Shown: one piece after another, positions 1 through 7,309 of the stretch | Numbering within the stretch: position 1 is the stretch's first letter | Layout of the letters: every line of letters starts with the position of its first letter | DNA from: Willaertia magna | Taxonomy: Eukaryota; Heterolobosea; Eutetramitea; Acrasida; Naegleriidae | DNA length: 12,045 nucleotides | Assembly: GCA_902984215.1 (NCBI GenBank) | Contig: CADWAF010000404.1 | Coordinates: 1-12,045 of the forward strand | Direction of reading: 5' to 3' | Notes under the pieces: model-generated | Told to the model about the DNA's origin: nothing | Seen by the model: the letters and a program-made list of their open reading frames with translations, nothing else | Database searches by the model: none | Made by a program: the position numbers and the translations under genes

Positions 1-1
1 T

Positions 2-136
2 AATAATAATAAAAAACAAAATAATCAACAAATGACTAGTTCAACAACAATAAATAATTCCGAATGTTTAAATTTATGTTATGAAACTTATCAACGTTCT
101 TATTTACATTTACAAAAAACAACAATATTAAATTAA
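2..136 (+). CDS. C-terminal end of an Asn/Gln-rich protein, cut by the window edge
   Basis: One frame is open from base 2 to a TAA at 134-136 and gives 44 residues. It starts with an Asn/Lys/Gln tract (NNNKKQNNQQ), followed by a Ser/Thr stretch and a more complex tail containing CLNLCYETYQRSYLHLQK. Codon use matches the neighbouring genes, with TTA for Leu, AAT for Asn and CAA for Gln. The gene would run + and end 110 bp before the convergent peroxidase gene. No domain can be named. A splice-acceptor-like sequence lies just downstream (about 145-162), so this stop could instead lie inside an intron; see the separate entry. It could also be an untranslated AT-rich stretch that happens to be open. 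Confidence 0.4.
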   Translation, partial: NNNKKQNNQQMTSSTTINNSECLNLCYETYQRSYLHLQKTTILN

Positions 137-142
137 AATTTA

Positions 143-162
143 TTTTTTTTTCTATTTAACAG
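143..162 (+). other. Possible splice acceptor (T-run followed by CAG-like AG)
   Basis: A long T-rich run ends in TATTTAACAG at base 162, which looks like a 3' splice site. The next bases, 164-235, read as NDLNNLFIDIDFYYNNLQ and so on to a TAA, which resembles a last exon. No GTA-type donor is visible upstream. The four upstream GT dinucleotides (39, 66, 78, 96) all have a phase that does not join the open frame 2-136 to this reading frame. The acceptor is therefore suggestive only. Confidence 0.25.
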
Positions 163-246
163 TAATGATTTAAATAATTTATTTATTGACATTGATTTTT
201 ATTACAATAATTTACAAAGTAATAATAATACATAATTTAACAAAAA

Positions 247-1968
247 TTAATAACCTGGTTTAGCATCAAATGCAGATCCCTTCAATACTCTATCACGTCT
301 CTTAATACCAGTATTAATTGAAATAATATCTGCCATTCTAACATTATTAATTTCCTTAAATAATGCTCTTGCTATATTAGTCTTTCTATGAGAATAGAAA
401 CATCTATCACCTTCAATAAATCTTTTAAATTGATCTTTTAAAATGACAGTTGACAATTCACCTAATTGTGAATTATCTTTTTTCTTTTCAATTAACATAC
501 AAATCCATGGATCACAATCAGTTAAATCATTACCAAAATATTTAATTAATTTTTCTTGTAATGATTTATCATCTGTAATTTCAGTTGCTGTTAATGGTTT
601 TAATCCTAAATGTTTTCTCATCTTATTAAAATCTGGTAAACCATGATCACGTCCTCTTTGAACGTTGAAAGCTGGTAAATCAAATGCCACATTTCTACCA
701 AATAAAAAGTTTCTTAAATCATCAACAACTTTAATATCTAAATTAGAAGCATGATGTACACTTAAACCTCTTAAATAATAATCTAATTCTTTACTTTCTA
801 ATAACTTTTCATAAGCACCAAATGAATCTTTAACTTCTAAAGAAGGTTCAACTTTCTTTCCCTTTTCATTAACTCTAATAAATTCACAACTAACCATACT
901 GTGACCAAATCTATAAGAAGCAGTTGCAAATTCATTTGAAATTGTGACAGGTGTATCTTCATTATATCTAACCTTACGTGGTTTAACAGTATGTTTACCT
1001 AATAACTTTGGTAACCATTCATTATAAGTAATTGATTGAATTTGTGCACAATTAATTGATCTTGCAGTTTGATATAATTTTTCATCGACTTTTGATTTAC
1101 ATAATTGTCTTTTGTTTAAACGAAATCTTTTTGCTAATAATCTTGCAATTCTATTATGTTCTCTTAAGAAAACGACATGAACAGCTGATAAACCAATATT
1201 TTCAGTTTGTCTAACGTCACCTGCTATTGTTGAGTTTTCTGAAGAGCCTTCCAAGTATTGTCCATTTACTTTAGCTGCTCTTGGTAAGAATTCTTTACCA
1301 TTCTTTAATTCATATCTTAATAAACCACCTTTTAATAACCTTATTTCTTTAGCACGAACTGGATCACTTCCATAAACTTCTGAACAATCAAAATAACTAG
1401 TGACATGATTTACTTGATTAACTGGTTGAGTTGAGTAAGTTAATTTCTTTGAACTATATAAAGATCTAGTCATTGGAATACCATTACGTAATTTAGTATT
1501 TGGATCATCTGGTAAACCTGGAATAGTAATTGCTTCACCAATTGTTCTAATATTACCTGCAGAATCAAAATCGTGATCTCTAAATTGACCAAAAGTATAA
1601 AACAATGCGTTAACATTATAATCATTAATTGTGTCACACTTTTCTTGATTTACAAAAACATTACTAAGTTCTCTTGCTGAATATTTTGATCTTGGCATTG
1701 CCTTAACTCCATCTGTATATTCTGCAGGGGTTAATCTAATAAATTCTTCACTGGCACTACCCCATAATGGATGTTTCTTATTTACACCAATACCACCTGG
1801 TTTATAACAACCATGTGAAGATAATTTGTGTAATTTTAATAAACTTTTTAATGACAAGGCCTTTCCATGAATGAAAGAATGATTGTCAGCTGACAATAAA
1901 AATACATTAATATACAAAATTGTAGCTAAACAAAAACCAATTGTTTTTGTTAACAAGTTAAGCTTCAT
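247..1968 (-). CDS. Secreted animal-type haem peroxidase (peroxinectin/myeloperoxidase superfamily)
   Basis: This 573-residue protein belongs to the peroxidase-cyclooxygenase superfamily. Such enzymes use H2O2 to oxidise halides or phenols, usually outside the cell or in granules. Residues 1-27 form a signal peptide (KLNLLTK, then a hydrophobic core). The catalytic set is complete. FGQFRDHDFD carries Gln128, Asp131 (haem ester) and distal His132. The calcium loop is T190-S-Y-F-D194-C-S196. DVRQTE supplies catalytic Arg253 and the second ester Glu256. YRFGHS gives proximal His356, and Asn435 in FNVQRGRDHG supports it. Myeloperoxidase has Met at the position after the ester Glu; here it is Asn257, so no sulphonium link is expected, as in most family members. 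Length fits peroxinectin-like enzymes such as the Dictyostelium ones. There is no intron and no added adhesion domain. The ATG sits 3' of an AT-rich leader with inverted repeats. Confidence 0.93.
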   Translation of the reverse strand: MKLNLLTKTIGFCLATILYINVFLLSADNHSFIHGKALSLKSLLKLHKLSSHGCYKPGGIGVNKKHPLWGSASEEFIRLTPAEYTDGVKAMPRSKYSARELSNVFVNQEKCDTINDYNVNALFYTFGQFRDHDFDSAGNIRTIGEAITIPGLPDDPNTKLRNGIPMTRSLYSSKKLTYSTQPVNQVNHVTSYFDCSEVYGSDPVRAKEIRLLKGGLLRYELKNGKEFLPRAAKVNGQYLEGSSENSTIAGDVRQTENIGLSAVHVVFLREHNRIARLLAKRFRLNKRQLCKSKVDEKLYQTARSINCAQIQSITYNEWLPKLLGKHTVKPRKVRYNEDTPVTISNEFATASYRFGHSMVSCEFIRVNEKGKKVEPSLEVKDSFGAYEKLLESKELDYYLRGLSVHHASNLDIKVVDDLRNFLFGRNVAFDLPAFNVQRGRDHGLPDFNKMRKHLGLKPLTATEITDDKSLQEKLIKYFGNDLTDCDPWICMLIEKKKDNSQLGELSTVILKDQFKRFIEGDRCFYSHRKTNIARALFKEINNVRMADIISINTGIKRRDRVLKGSAFDAKPGY

Positions 1969-2047
1969 AATTAATTAATTTTTTTGTTGTTGATTTGTTG
2001 ATTTTATAATCATCATTGCTTTATAAATCTTTCTTTTTGGTACAATA

Positions 2048-2081
2048 GTTTATTGTTTTTACTCTAAAAAGAACAATAAAC
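2048..2081. repeat. Perfect 10-bp inverted repeat upstream of the peroxidase
   Basis: GTTTATTGTT at 2048-2057 is exactly complementary to AACAATAAAC at 2072-2081. Two more A-T pairs and one G-T pair extend the stem inward, leaving a loop of about 8 bases. It lies 80-113 bp 5' of the peroxidase ATG. It could be a palindromic protein-binding site or a hairpin in the 5' leader. Function is inferred from position only. Confidence 0.6.
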
Positions 2082-2212
2082 AAATGGAGAGTAATAAATA
2101 ACAAAAAAAACAACTTAATTAACAGTAAACTTATCACTTGTCATACGTTTTACAGAACTTTGCAATACATCTGTGAAAGGCCATATTTCTCACTTTATTT
2201 TCATATATCTTA

Positions 2213-2272
2213 CTTTATCGGGTCTCCTATACTAAAGGCTAGGAGATTTAATTATAAAAGAGAAAGATAAAG
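2213..2272. repeat. Nested double stem-loop element
   Basis: An inner stem pairs TCTCCTA (2223-2229) with TAGGAGA (2240-2246) around a 10-base loop. It is enclosed by an outer stem pairing CTTTATC (2213-2219) with GATAAAG (2266-2272). A run of five T follows at 2280-2284. The arrangement could be a small structured RNA, for example a Pol III transcript, or a structured operator. No A/B box or known family was recognised. Confidence 0.4.
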
Positions 2273-2441
2273 GCATCGGTTTTTGCTTCTAACAATTACT
2301 TTTATGACAAAATGGCCCATAAAAGTTTTATTGACATTTAGAAATTATAATTTTTTTAAAAAGTGAATGGCGTTTTATTTTTTTGAAAATTTAACTTTTT
2401 TTTTTTTGTAATACCCTTACAATTAATTTTAAGTATATTTT

Positions 2442-2936
2442 TTAATCTTCTGTTGCAAAAGCAGTTTGCTTATTACTTTGAATGTTTAAAGTTTCTTCTT
2501 TATATTTTAATGCAGCGTTTTTACTTCTAATAGCTTCCCAAGGATGTGCTTTGGCATCTAAGGCAGCCTCTTTAGCTAAATCAAAGGAAGTTATTAAACC
2601 TATCCAATTATTATCATTATCTTCTACTAGGATATGATGTAAATTATGTGTACTCATTGTAATTGCAACTTGATTTCTTTCATTATTTTCATTTACAAAA
2701 ATTAAATTTTTTGACATTACTTCCTTTACATTAGTTGTAGAATTCATTCCCTTAATATATGTTGCATAAATTAAATCTGATTTTGTTATAATTCCAACTG
2801 CTCTACCTAAATTATTTACTACAACAACACATCCAACATGTTTGTCACAAATTATGTTCGCTGCCTCACCAATTGTTTGACTTTCATTTATTTGATGTAC
2901 TTGATGGGAAGGAATCATAAAGTATTTTGCTTTCAT
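2442..2936 (-). CDS. Stand-alone two-CBS-domain protein
   Basis: This 164-residue soluble protein is made of a tandem CBS pair (Bateman module) and a short charged tail. CBS1 spans about residues 7-60 and ends in GIITKSDLI. CBS2 spans about 70-122 and ends in GLITSFDLAKE. The Thr51/Asp54 and Ser117/Asp119 positions match the G-I-[TS]-x-x-D motif that contacts the ribose or phosphates of adenine nucleotides in the family. No enzyme or channel domain is fused, so the likely role is nucleotide sensing or regulation of a partner. The partner cannot be told from the neighbourhood. There is no targeting peptide. The start follows an A-rich leader (GAAAATG) and diverges from the phosphatidylserine synthase across 546 bp. 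Confidence 0.85.
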   Translation of the reverse strand: MKAKYFMIPSHQVHQINESQTIGEAANIICDKHVGCVVVVNNLGRAVGIITKSDLIYATYIKGMNSTTNVKEVMSKNLIFVNENNERNQVAITMSTHNLHHILVEDNDNNWIGLITSFDLAKEAALDAKAHPWEAIRSKNAALKYKEETLNIQSNKQTAFATED

Positions 2937-3174
2937 TTTCTATTTAATTTATTTCTTGTTATTGAACACTTTTTTCACACAACGTTGTTTTTTTTATTGG
3001 TTGTATTATTTGGAAAGATGTTGCTTAAGTATGGTCCAGGAAGGGAAGATTACCTTATTTACTTCTTTATTAATTACAATTTCATTACAATGCTAATAAT
3101 AAAAGTTCAATTTGATAAAATAGCTTCTATTTAAAGGTTTAAAAAATTGTGTATTTCTTTATTTTTGTTACAAC

Positions 3175-3191
3175 TGACAAATTTTTTGTCA
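3175..3191. repeat. Inverted repeat TGACAAA-3-TTTGTCA
   Basis: TGACAAA (3175-3181) and TTTGTCA (3185-3191) are exact complements separated by three T. The site lies about midway between the divergent CBS and phosphatidylserine synthase starts, where a dimeric regulator could bind. A related palindrome (TTTTGTGACAAAA, 5886-5898) lies before the acetyltransferase gene. Confidence 0.4.
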
Positions 3192-3232
3192 ACCAATTTG
3201 GAAGTAATCACTCAATTAACCAAAAGGTTTGA

Positions 3233-3373
3233 ACAAAGATTCCTACAACAACAACAACAAGTAGTACACAACAAGCAAAGGTAAAACCAAACACCTTTCA
3301 TCAACAAATTGTAGAAGAATTAAACTCAAACAAAACACGTTTTCCCAACCTTAATTTCCTAAACTTGCTTTAA
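3233..3373 (+). other. ATG-less open segment with coding-like composition
   Basis: Forty-six codons are open between TGA (3230-3232) and TAA (3371-3373). They read TKIPTTTTTSSTQQAK and continue into a mixed stretch ending NLNFLNLL. No ATG starts this frame and no partner exon could be fixed. It may be a relic of a low-complexity protein, an upstream exon fragment, or simply an AC-rich 5' leader of the downstream synthase with few chances for stop codons. Confidence 0.15.
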
Positions 3374-3482
3374 AAGTTAGTAGGCGCTCGCTCTCTTCCA
3401 TCGCGCCATTAGAAAGCTCAACAAAATTAAAAAATTTAAAAAAAATATTATCCATGTGAATTAATAAGAATTTAAAAAAAAA

Positions 3483-4982
3483 ATGGCCAATAAGAAGGGT
3501 TCTTCCCTTGTAAATAGTGGACAACAAGAAGATGGCTTACGACAACGTAAACCAACAAAGAATTTACCTACTCTTGAAACGGAAACTCCGTCAATTGAAG
3601 AAGTTTCAGGACAAGCTACTCCTAAAGTAGTTGCACCATTCTTACAAGAAGAATTTATTGATTTTCTTTATAAACCTCATACTATGACTATTCTAGTTGC
3701 AACCTTTGCAGTTATAGTATATTATTCATTCTTACGATATGATTCTAGTTTTACTACTGAAACTAATGTAAAAAGAGGTATTTGGGCAATGATAGCCCTC
3801 TTTCTAGTCTATTGTGCAACTCAATTTAGAGATTCTATACTATTACGTCCTCATCCTGCAATTTGGAGAGTAGTAACAGGAATTGGTATCATTTACTTAT
3901 TATTCTTAGTGTTTTTAATGTTCCAATCTAAAGATGATGCTAGAAGTTTTATGAGATTTTTAGATTCATCGTTAGGAAAGTCTTTACCTGAAAGAGATTA
4001 TGCAAGTGATTGTAGGGTTTATACTCCTGATGACCCAATTTCAAATTTTAGAAATATTTACGACACTGTTTATGATGAATTTATTTTGGCGCATATTTTA
4101 GGTTATATTGGTAAAGCCTTATTATTTAGAGATTTAAAATTATGTTGGGTTATTAGTATTACATTTGAGTTAATGGAAATTACTTTCCAACATTGGTTAC
4201 CTAATTTTGCTGAATGTTGGTGGGATCATATTATTATTGATGTACTTATTTGTAATAATTTGGGTATTATTATTGGTTTGTATATTTGTGAGTTTTTAAA
4301 GATGAGAAAATATCCATTGTGGATTGGTGTTACTGAAATTAAATCTACTAAAGGTAAAATTAAGAGAATTTTAGAACAATTTACACCATTTAATTGGACA
4401 AATTATGATTGGCATATCTTTGATGATGCAAAACACTTTTTGTATTTTGTTGCAATTGTTTTAGCAATGAATTTAGTTGAATTGAATGCTTTCTTCTTAA
4501 AATATGTTTTATGGGTTCCTCCACCAAATTTATTAAATGTTTATAGATTATTAGTTTGGTTCTTATTAGCAATGCCTGCAATTAGAGAATATTATCAATT
4601 TGTTAGTGATCCAAATACTAAAAGATTAGGTGCAAATACTTGGATCGTAATTGGTATAATTTTAGCTGAATTTTTAGTTTATTTCAAGTTTAGTGAAAAG
4701 TATTATGAAATTGAATTCCCTCCACATATTTGGGTTAATTGGGTTTTATTCTTTGCTATTTTCATTCCATGGTTCTTTACTTTCTTCTTCTTTACTAGTA
4801 AGGCAACAAGAGAAAAGTATCCATTAGTTAAATTTATTTTAAATGCAATGTTAACTTTAAGTATGGTACCAATGGCATTTATGTTTGTTAGTGGTTGTCC
4901 AGATTTACAATGGGGAAGACAACAATTTGATACTTTTATTTATTCATTATTAGGTCAACAACCACCACAAGCAGCTCTCTAA
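3483..4982 (+). CDS. Phosphatidylserine synthase, base-exchange type (PSS1/PSS2 family)
   Basis: This integral ER-membrane enzyme swaps the head group of phosphatidylcholine or phosphatidylethanolamine for L-serine, making phosphatidylserine. The 499 residues start with a soluble Ser/Thr/Gln-rich segment (1-55). About ten membrane segments follow, for example 67-85, 128-147, 253-271, 319-340, 387-402, 418-436 and 449-468. The family signature FELMEITFQHWLPNFAECWWDHIIIDVLICNN covers 228-259. All eight residues reported as essential in mammalian PSS1 are present at a constant offset of 32: His204, Glu229, Glu232, Asn241, Glu244, Asp248, Asp253 and Asn258. The LRPHPAIWR motif (121-129) and TKGKIKR (289-295) are also conserved. 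The sequence cannot tell whether PC or PE is the preferred donor. There is no intron. The start follows an unbroken A-run. Confidence 0.95.
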   Translation: MANKKGSSLVNSGQQEDGLRQRKPTKNLPTLETETPSIEEVSGQATPKVVAPFLQEEFIDFLYKPHTMTILVATFAVIVYYSFLRYDSSFTTETNVKRGIWAMIALFLVYCATQFRDSILLRPHPAIWRVVTGIGIIYLLFLVFLMFQSKDDARSFMRFLDSSLGKSLPERDYASDCRVYTPDDPISNFRNIYDTVYDEFILAHILGYIGKALLFRDLKLCWVISITFELMEITFQHWLPNFAECWWDHIIIDVLICNNLGIIIGLYICEFLKMRKYPLWIGVTEIKSTKGKIKRILEQFTPFNWTNYDWHIFDDAKHFLYFVAIVLAMNLVELNAFFLKYVLWVPPPNLLNVYRLLVWFLLAMPAIREYYQFVSDPNTKRLGANTWIVIGIILAEFLVYFKFSEKYYEIEFPPHIWVNWVLFFAIFIPWFFTFFFFTSKATREKYPLVKFILNAMLTLSMVPMAFMFVSGCPDLQWGRQQFDTFIYSLLGQQPPQAAL

Positions 4983-5051
4983 ATTTTTGTTAATATCTTT
5001 TTACATCCTTTTATATAAATATACATTTTACAATTATTTATTTTGTTTATT

Positions 5052-5732
5052 TTACAATGAATCTGGATTCATTACCTTAACTAGACAGATCATTCCTACA
5101 CCTAATAACACATGGAAGATATCAACAGCTTCTATTAAAGAACCAAATCCAACACCAGATTTTAAGATATTATCACCAACAGCAATTAAAACAATCATTA
5201 TAATTAACCAAATATTTCTTTGGCGTTTTCTTTCAACTCTTACTCTACGAATAAATAAATTAATTACACCAAAAATTAAACAACTAATCATTACAATTAA
5301 TGCTAATGGAATATTTAAACTTAATAAATAAAATGGTTGTAATAAATAAAAAAAACAAATAGATAGTAAAACAACAAATATTGCAACTATTAATTTACTA
5401 TCTTTTTGTAAATTAAGGTATCCACCTTTATCATATTCAACACTTTGAAAAATAGAAAAAGGTAATAGAATTGGAATGACAACATCACCTGCCCATTTCG
5501 AAATATATTTATGAAAATAAATAATAGTAGTTCTACTAGCAATAAAATCAATATTTAAATTTGAGAAATTAATAATTCCTAAAATAGCACCACAAATAAT
5601 TGATAAGAAAATTCCACTATAACTAAAACGTAAAGTAGAATTAGATGAAAATGATTTAAAAGATTTAACAACTCCAAACCAACAACAGGTTATTAAGAAT
5701 AATTCACCCAAAACGTTTGATAAAATAGACAT
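5052..5732 (-). CDS. Polytopic membrane protein of unknown family, about seven helices
   Basis: The 226 residues contain roughly seven hydrophobic segments: 7-24, 38-56, 81-98, 113-131, 136-160, 173-189 and 203-221. A strongly basic loop (RRVRVERKRQR, 162-172) separates segments 5 and 6. By the positive-inside tendency that loop should face the cytosol. Polar residues inside the last segments (Asp187, Asn188, Asp204, His207) could be functional; a pair of Asp/His in late helices recalls hydrolase-like seven-helix proteins, but the match is too weak to name. There is no signal peptide beyond the first helix. The gene converges on the phosphatidylserine synthase with only 69 bp between stops and diverges from the acetyltransferase across 203 bp. 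The start is supported by its GAAAAAATG context. Confidence 0.7.
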   Translation of the reverse strand: MSILSNVLGELFLITCCWFGVVKSFKSFSSNSTLRFSYSGIFLSIICGAILGIINFSNLNIDFIASRTTIIYFHKYISKWAGDVVIPILLPFSIFQSVEYDKGGYLNLQKDSKLIVAIFVVLLSICFFYLLQPFYLLSLNIPLALIVMISCLIFGVINLFIRRVRVERKRQRNIWLIIMIVLIAVGDNILKSGVGFGSLIEAVDIFHVLLGVGMICLVKVMNPDSL

Positions 5733-5935
5733 TTTTTCCGATCACTGTTTTACTTTTCAAAGTAAGCTGTCATCTTGAATTAAATAATTAGTGATGAACA
5801 ATAATCATTTGAATAAATTATTAATTAATTAATCCTATAAAATAGACCTACATTAATTAATAATCATCTTAATAAATAAACAGTCTTTTGTGACAAAAAT
5901 CAATGAAACGATTTGAAAATTAAAAAAAATAAAAA
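5733..5935. promoter_or_regulatory. 203-bp bidirectional promoter region
   Basis: The membrane protein gene (-) and the acetyltransferase gene (+) start at its two ends. It holds a 13-bp palindrome TTTTGTGACAAAA (5886-5898), 38 bp before the acetyltransferase ATG, and TTAATTAATTAAT-type tracts at about 5819-5832 and 5853-5861. There is no room for separate promoters of any length, so control elements are probably shared. Confidence 0.5.
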
Positions 5936-7309
5936 ATGCTTCATAACGTTCGTAGAAAATTATTTCTTGTTGGAAGATCAAACAATAATAAAAAAGTTTA
6001 TTCTTCCTTCTTGTTAAGCAAAAATAATAACAAAAACTATCATACCAATAACACTTTCTTCAATACTTCTACATCGGAATCAACTACTACCACTTCAAGC
6101 AATGAACAACAACAAACAAGTAGTACCGACACTAAAACCACTACTACCTCTAGTGGTTTCGTTTTAGATCCATCTAAATGGAAAGTAATAAAAGAAGGAG
6201 CCCCACACTTTTCATTAAAAAAACAAGTTAACCCTCTAATAACATCCCTTCCACTCAATGAATCATCTACTACAGGACAATCTTACCAATTAAATGATAA
6301 TCTAGCCATAGATTCTGAAAATGCTGGAATGGTAGCCTTGGCCCAAGAAAATCATCTTTTAGGCTTTGAAAAGTTAATTTTAGAAAAAACTACCGTAAAT
6401 AATAAAGAAGTACCTCTAGTGAAGCGTTTAGGAGTTAAAGTGAATAGAGAATATCAAGGAAAGGGTGTTGGTAAGGCTATTAGAAGGGAAAGTCAAAGTG
6501 AGATTGAAAAGATTGTTAATAATAATGAAAAAACAATTGTATTAGCTGGAGTAAATGTTGGAGATTCAAAATCAGTAAAATGTTATGAAGAAGAATTAGG
6601 TTTTGAAAAGATTGCTAATTTTTCATGTGTTCATATTTATCATAAGAAGTATGAATATGATAGAAGGGTAATGGCAATTAATACTGAAAATAATATTGAA
6701 GATGTTAAAATAATTTTACAAGATGATTTTTATAATAATTATCAATTAAAAGATGATGAATTTTGTAATTTAAAAATGGCTGACAATTATTATCAAGTTC
6801 CAGAAATGAATAATTATTTTGTTTTTTATAAAGATGGTGATATTATGGCTGGTGCAAGATTTATTGGAATTCGTGATGTTAAGATTTTAAAAACACCTGA
6901 TGCAACTCATTCTTATTTAGGTTCATTAACTCATTCTTATTTAGGTTCATTGTGTGATAAATATGTTGTTTGGAATAATTATTATGGTTTAAAGAGTTTT
7001 AGAACTTCAATGTTTGATCAACTATTTGTAAGAGAAGGTTATGAAAATGAATTAATTAGTTTGTTAAAGGTTGTAACTACAAGAGCTAATCCAGCTGTTC
7101 ATTGGATAAGATTAGTTGGTGACAATCGTTGTCCTGTTTGGCAAAGAGCTATTCAAAGTAATTTAGATAAATTTAAGAATCAATTTATTGATGGTTTTGC
7201 AATTCCATTAGATTTATATGGAAAGAATTATGGTTTAGAAGAAAGCGAATGGAATTCTATTAAACAGGGACCATTATTGTTCCCAGCTAATATATTAAGA
7301 GAGCTATAA
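5936..7309 (+). CDS. GNAT-family N-acetyltransferase with probable mitochondrial presequence
   Basis: The 457 residues begin with a basic, acid-free segment (MLHNVRRKLFLVGRS to about residue 38) typical of a mitochondrial targeting peptide. A Ser/Thr/Gln low-complexity linker follows (about 40-74). The GNAT core spans about 120-240. Motif A is RLGVKVNREYQGKGVGKAIRR, with the acetyl-CoA pyrophosphate loop Q174-G-K-G-V-G179; motif B is NVGDSKSVKCYEEELGFEKI (207-226). The substrate is unknown. The C-terminal 215 residues are not a second clear GNAT domain, although two-part acetyltransferases of similar size exist. Inside this part an 8-residue unit THSYLGSL is repeated perfectly in tandem (324-331, 332-339). 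The start follows an A-run and opens a divergent pair with the membrane protein gene. There is no intron. Confidence 0.8.
   Translation: MLHNVRRKLFLVGRSNNNKKVYSSFLLSKNNNKNYHTNNTFFNTSTSESTTTTSSNEQQQTSSTDTKTTTTSSGFVLDPSKWKVIKEGAPHFSLKKQVNPLITSLPLNESSTTGQSYQLNDNLAIDSENAGMVALAQENHLLGFEKLILEKTTVNNKEVPLVKRLGVKVNREYQGKGVGKAIRRESQSEIEKIVNNNEKTIVLAGVNVGDSKSVKCYEEELGFEKIANFSCVHIYHKKYEYDRRVMAINTENNIEDVKIILQDDFYNNYQLKDDEFCNLKMADNYYQVPEMNNYFVFYKDGDIMAGARFIGIRDVKILKTPDATHSYLGSLTHSYLGSLCDKYVVWNNYYGLKSFRTSMFDQLFVREGYENELISLLKVVTTRANPAVHWIRLVGDNRCPVWQRAIQSNLDKFKNQFIDGFAIPLDLYGKNYGLEESEWNSIKQGPLLFPANILREL
6905..6952 (+). repeat. In-frame tandem duplication, 2 x 24 bp
   Basis: Bases 6905-6928 and 6929-6952 are identical except the last base (TTA versus TTG, both Leu). 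Each unit encodes THSYLGSL. The near-identity at synonymous sites implies a recent duplication within the acetyltransferase C-terminal part. Confidence 0.9.

Larger units (their letters stand above)
1969..2441. promoter_or_regulatory. 473-bp spacer: 5' flank of the peroxidase gene and 3' flank of the CBS gene
   Basis: Both flanking genes read on the - strand, so this spacer must contain the peroxidase promoter and the CBS gene's 3' end. No coding signal is visible on either strand. Two inverted-repeat structures stand out and are entered separately (2048-2081 and 2213-2272). T-runs at about 2351-2408 lie at the 3' end of the CBS gene on the opposite strand. No clear TATA box could be separated from the general AT-richness. 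Confidence 0.5.
2937..3482. promoter_or_regulatory. 546-bp divergent spacer between the CBS and phosphatidylserine synthase genes
   Basis: This spacer must hold promoters for both flanking genes. It contains a perfect 7-bp inverted repeat (3175-3191) and an AC-rich stretch (about 3239-3345) with an ATG-less open frame. A short GC-rich patch with GGCGC at 3383-3387 mirrored by GCGCC at 3403-3407 lies in otherwise AT-rich DNA, 76-100 bp before the synthase ATG. The last 60 bases before the ATG are an A-rich leader. Confidence 0.45.

Noticed and set aside
443..646. 67-codon + strand frame inside the peroxidase gene
   Set aside because: Antisense to conserved peroxidase coding sequence, with no independent signal.
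2838..3134. 98-codon + strand frame, hydrophobic, overlapping the CBS gene start
   Set aside because: Its first third is antisense to a well-supported CBS domain and the rest is T-rich spacer giving Phe/Leu/Ile by composition.
4987..5331. 114-codon + strand frame after the phosphatidylserine synthase
   Set aside because: Mostly antisense to the membrane protein, whose hydrophobic helices and start context are more convincing.
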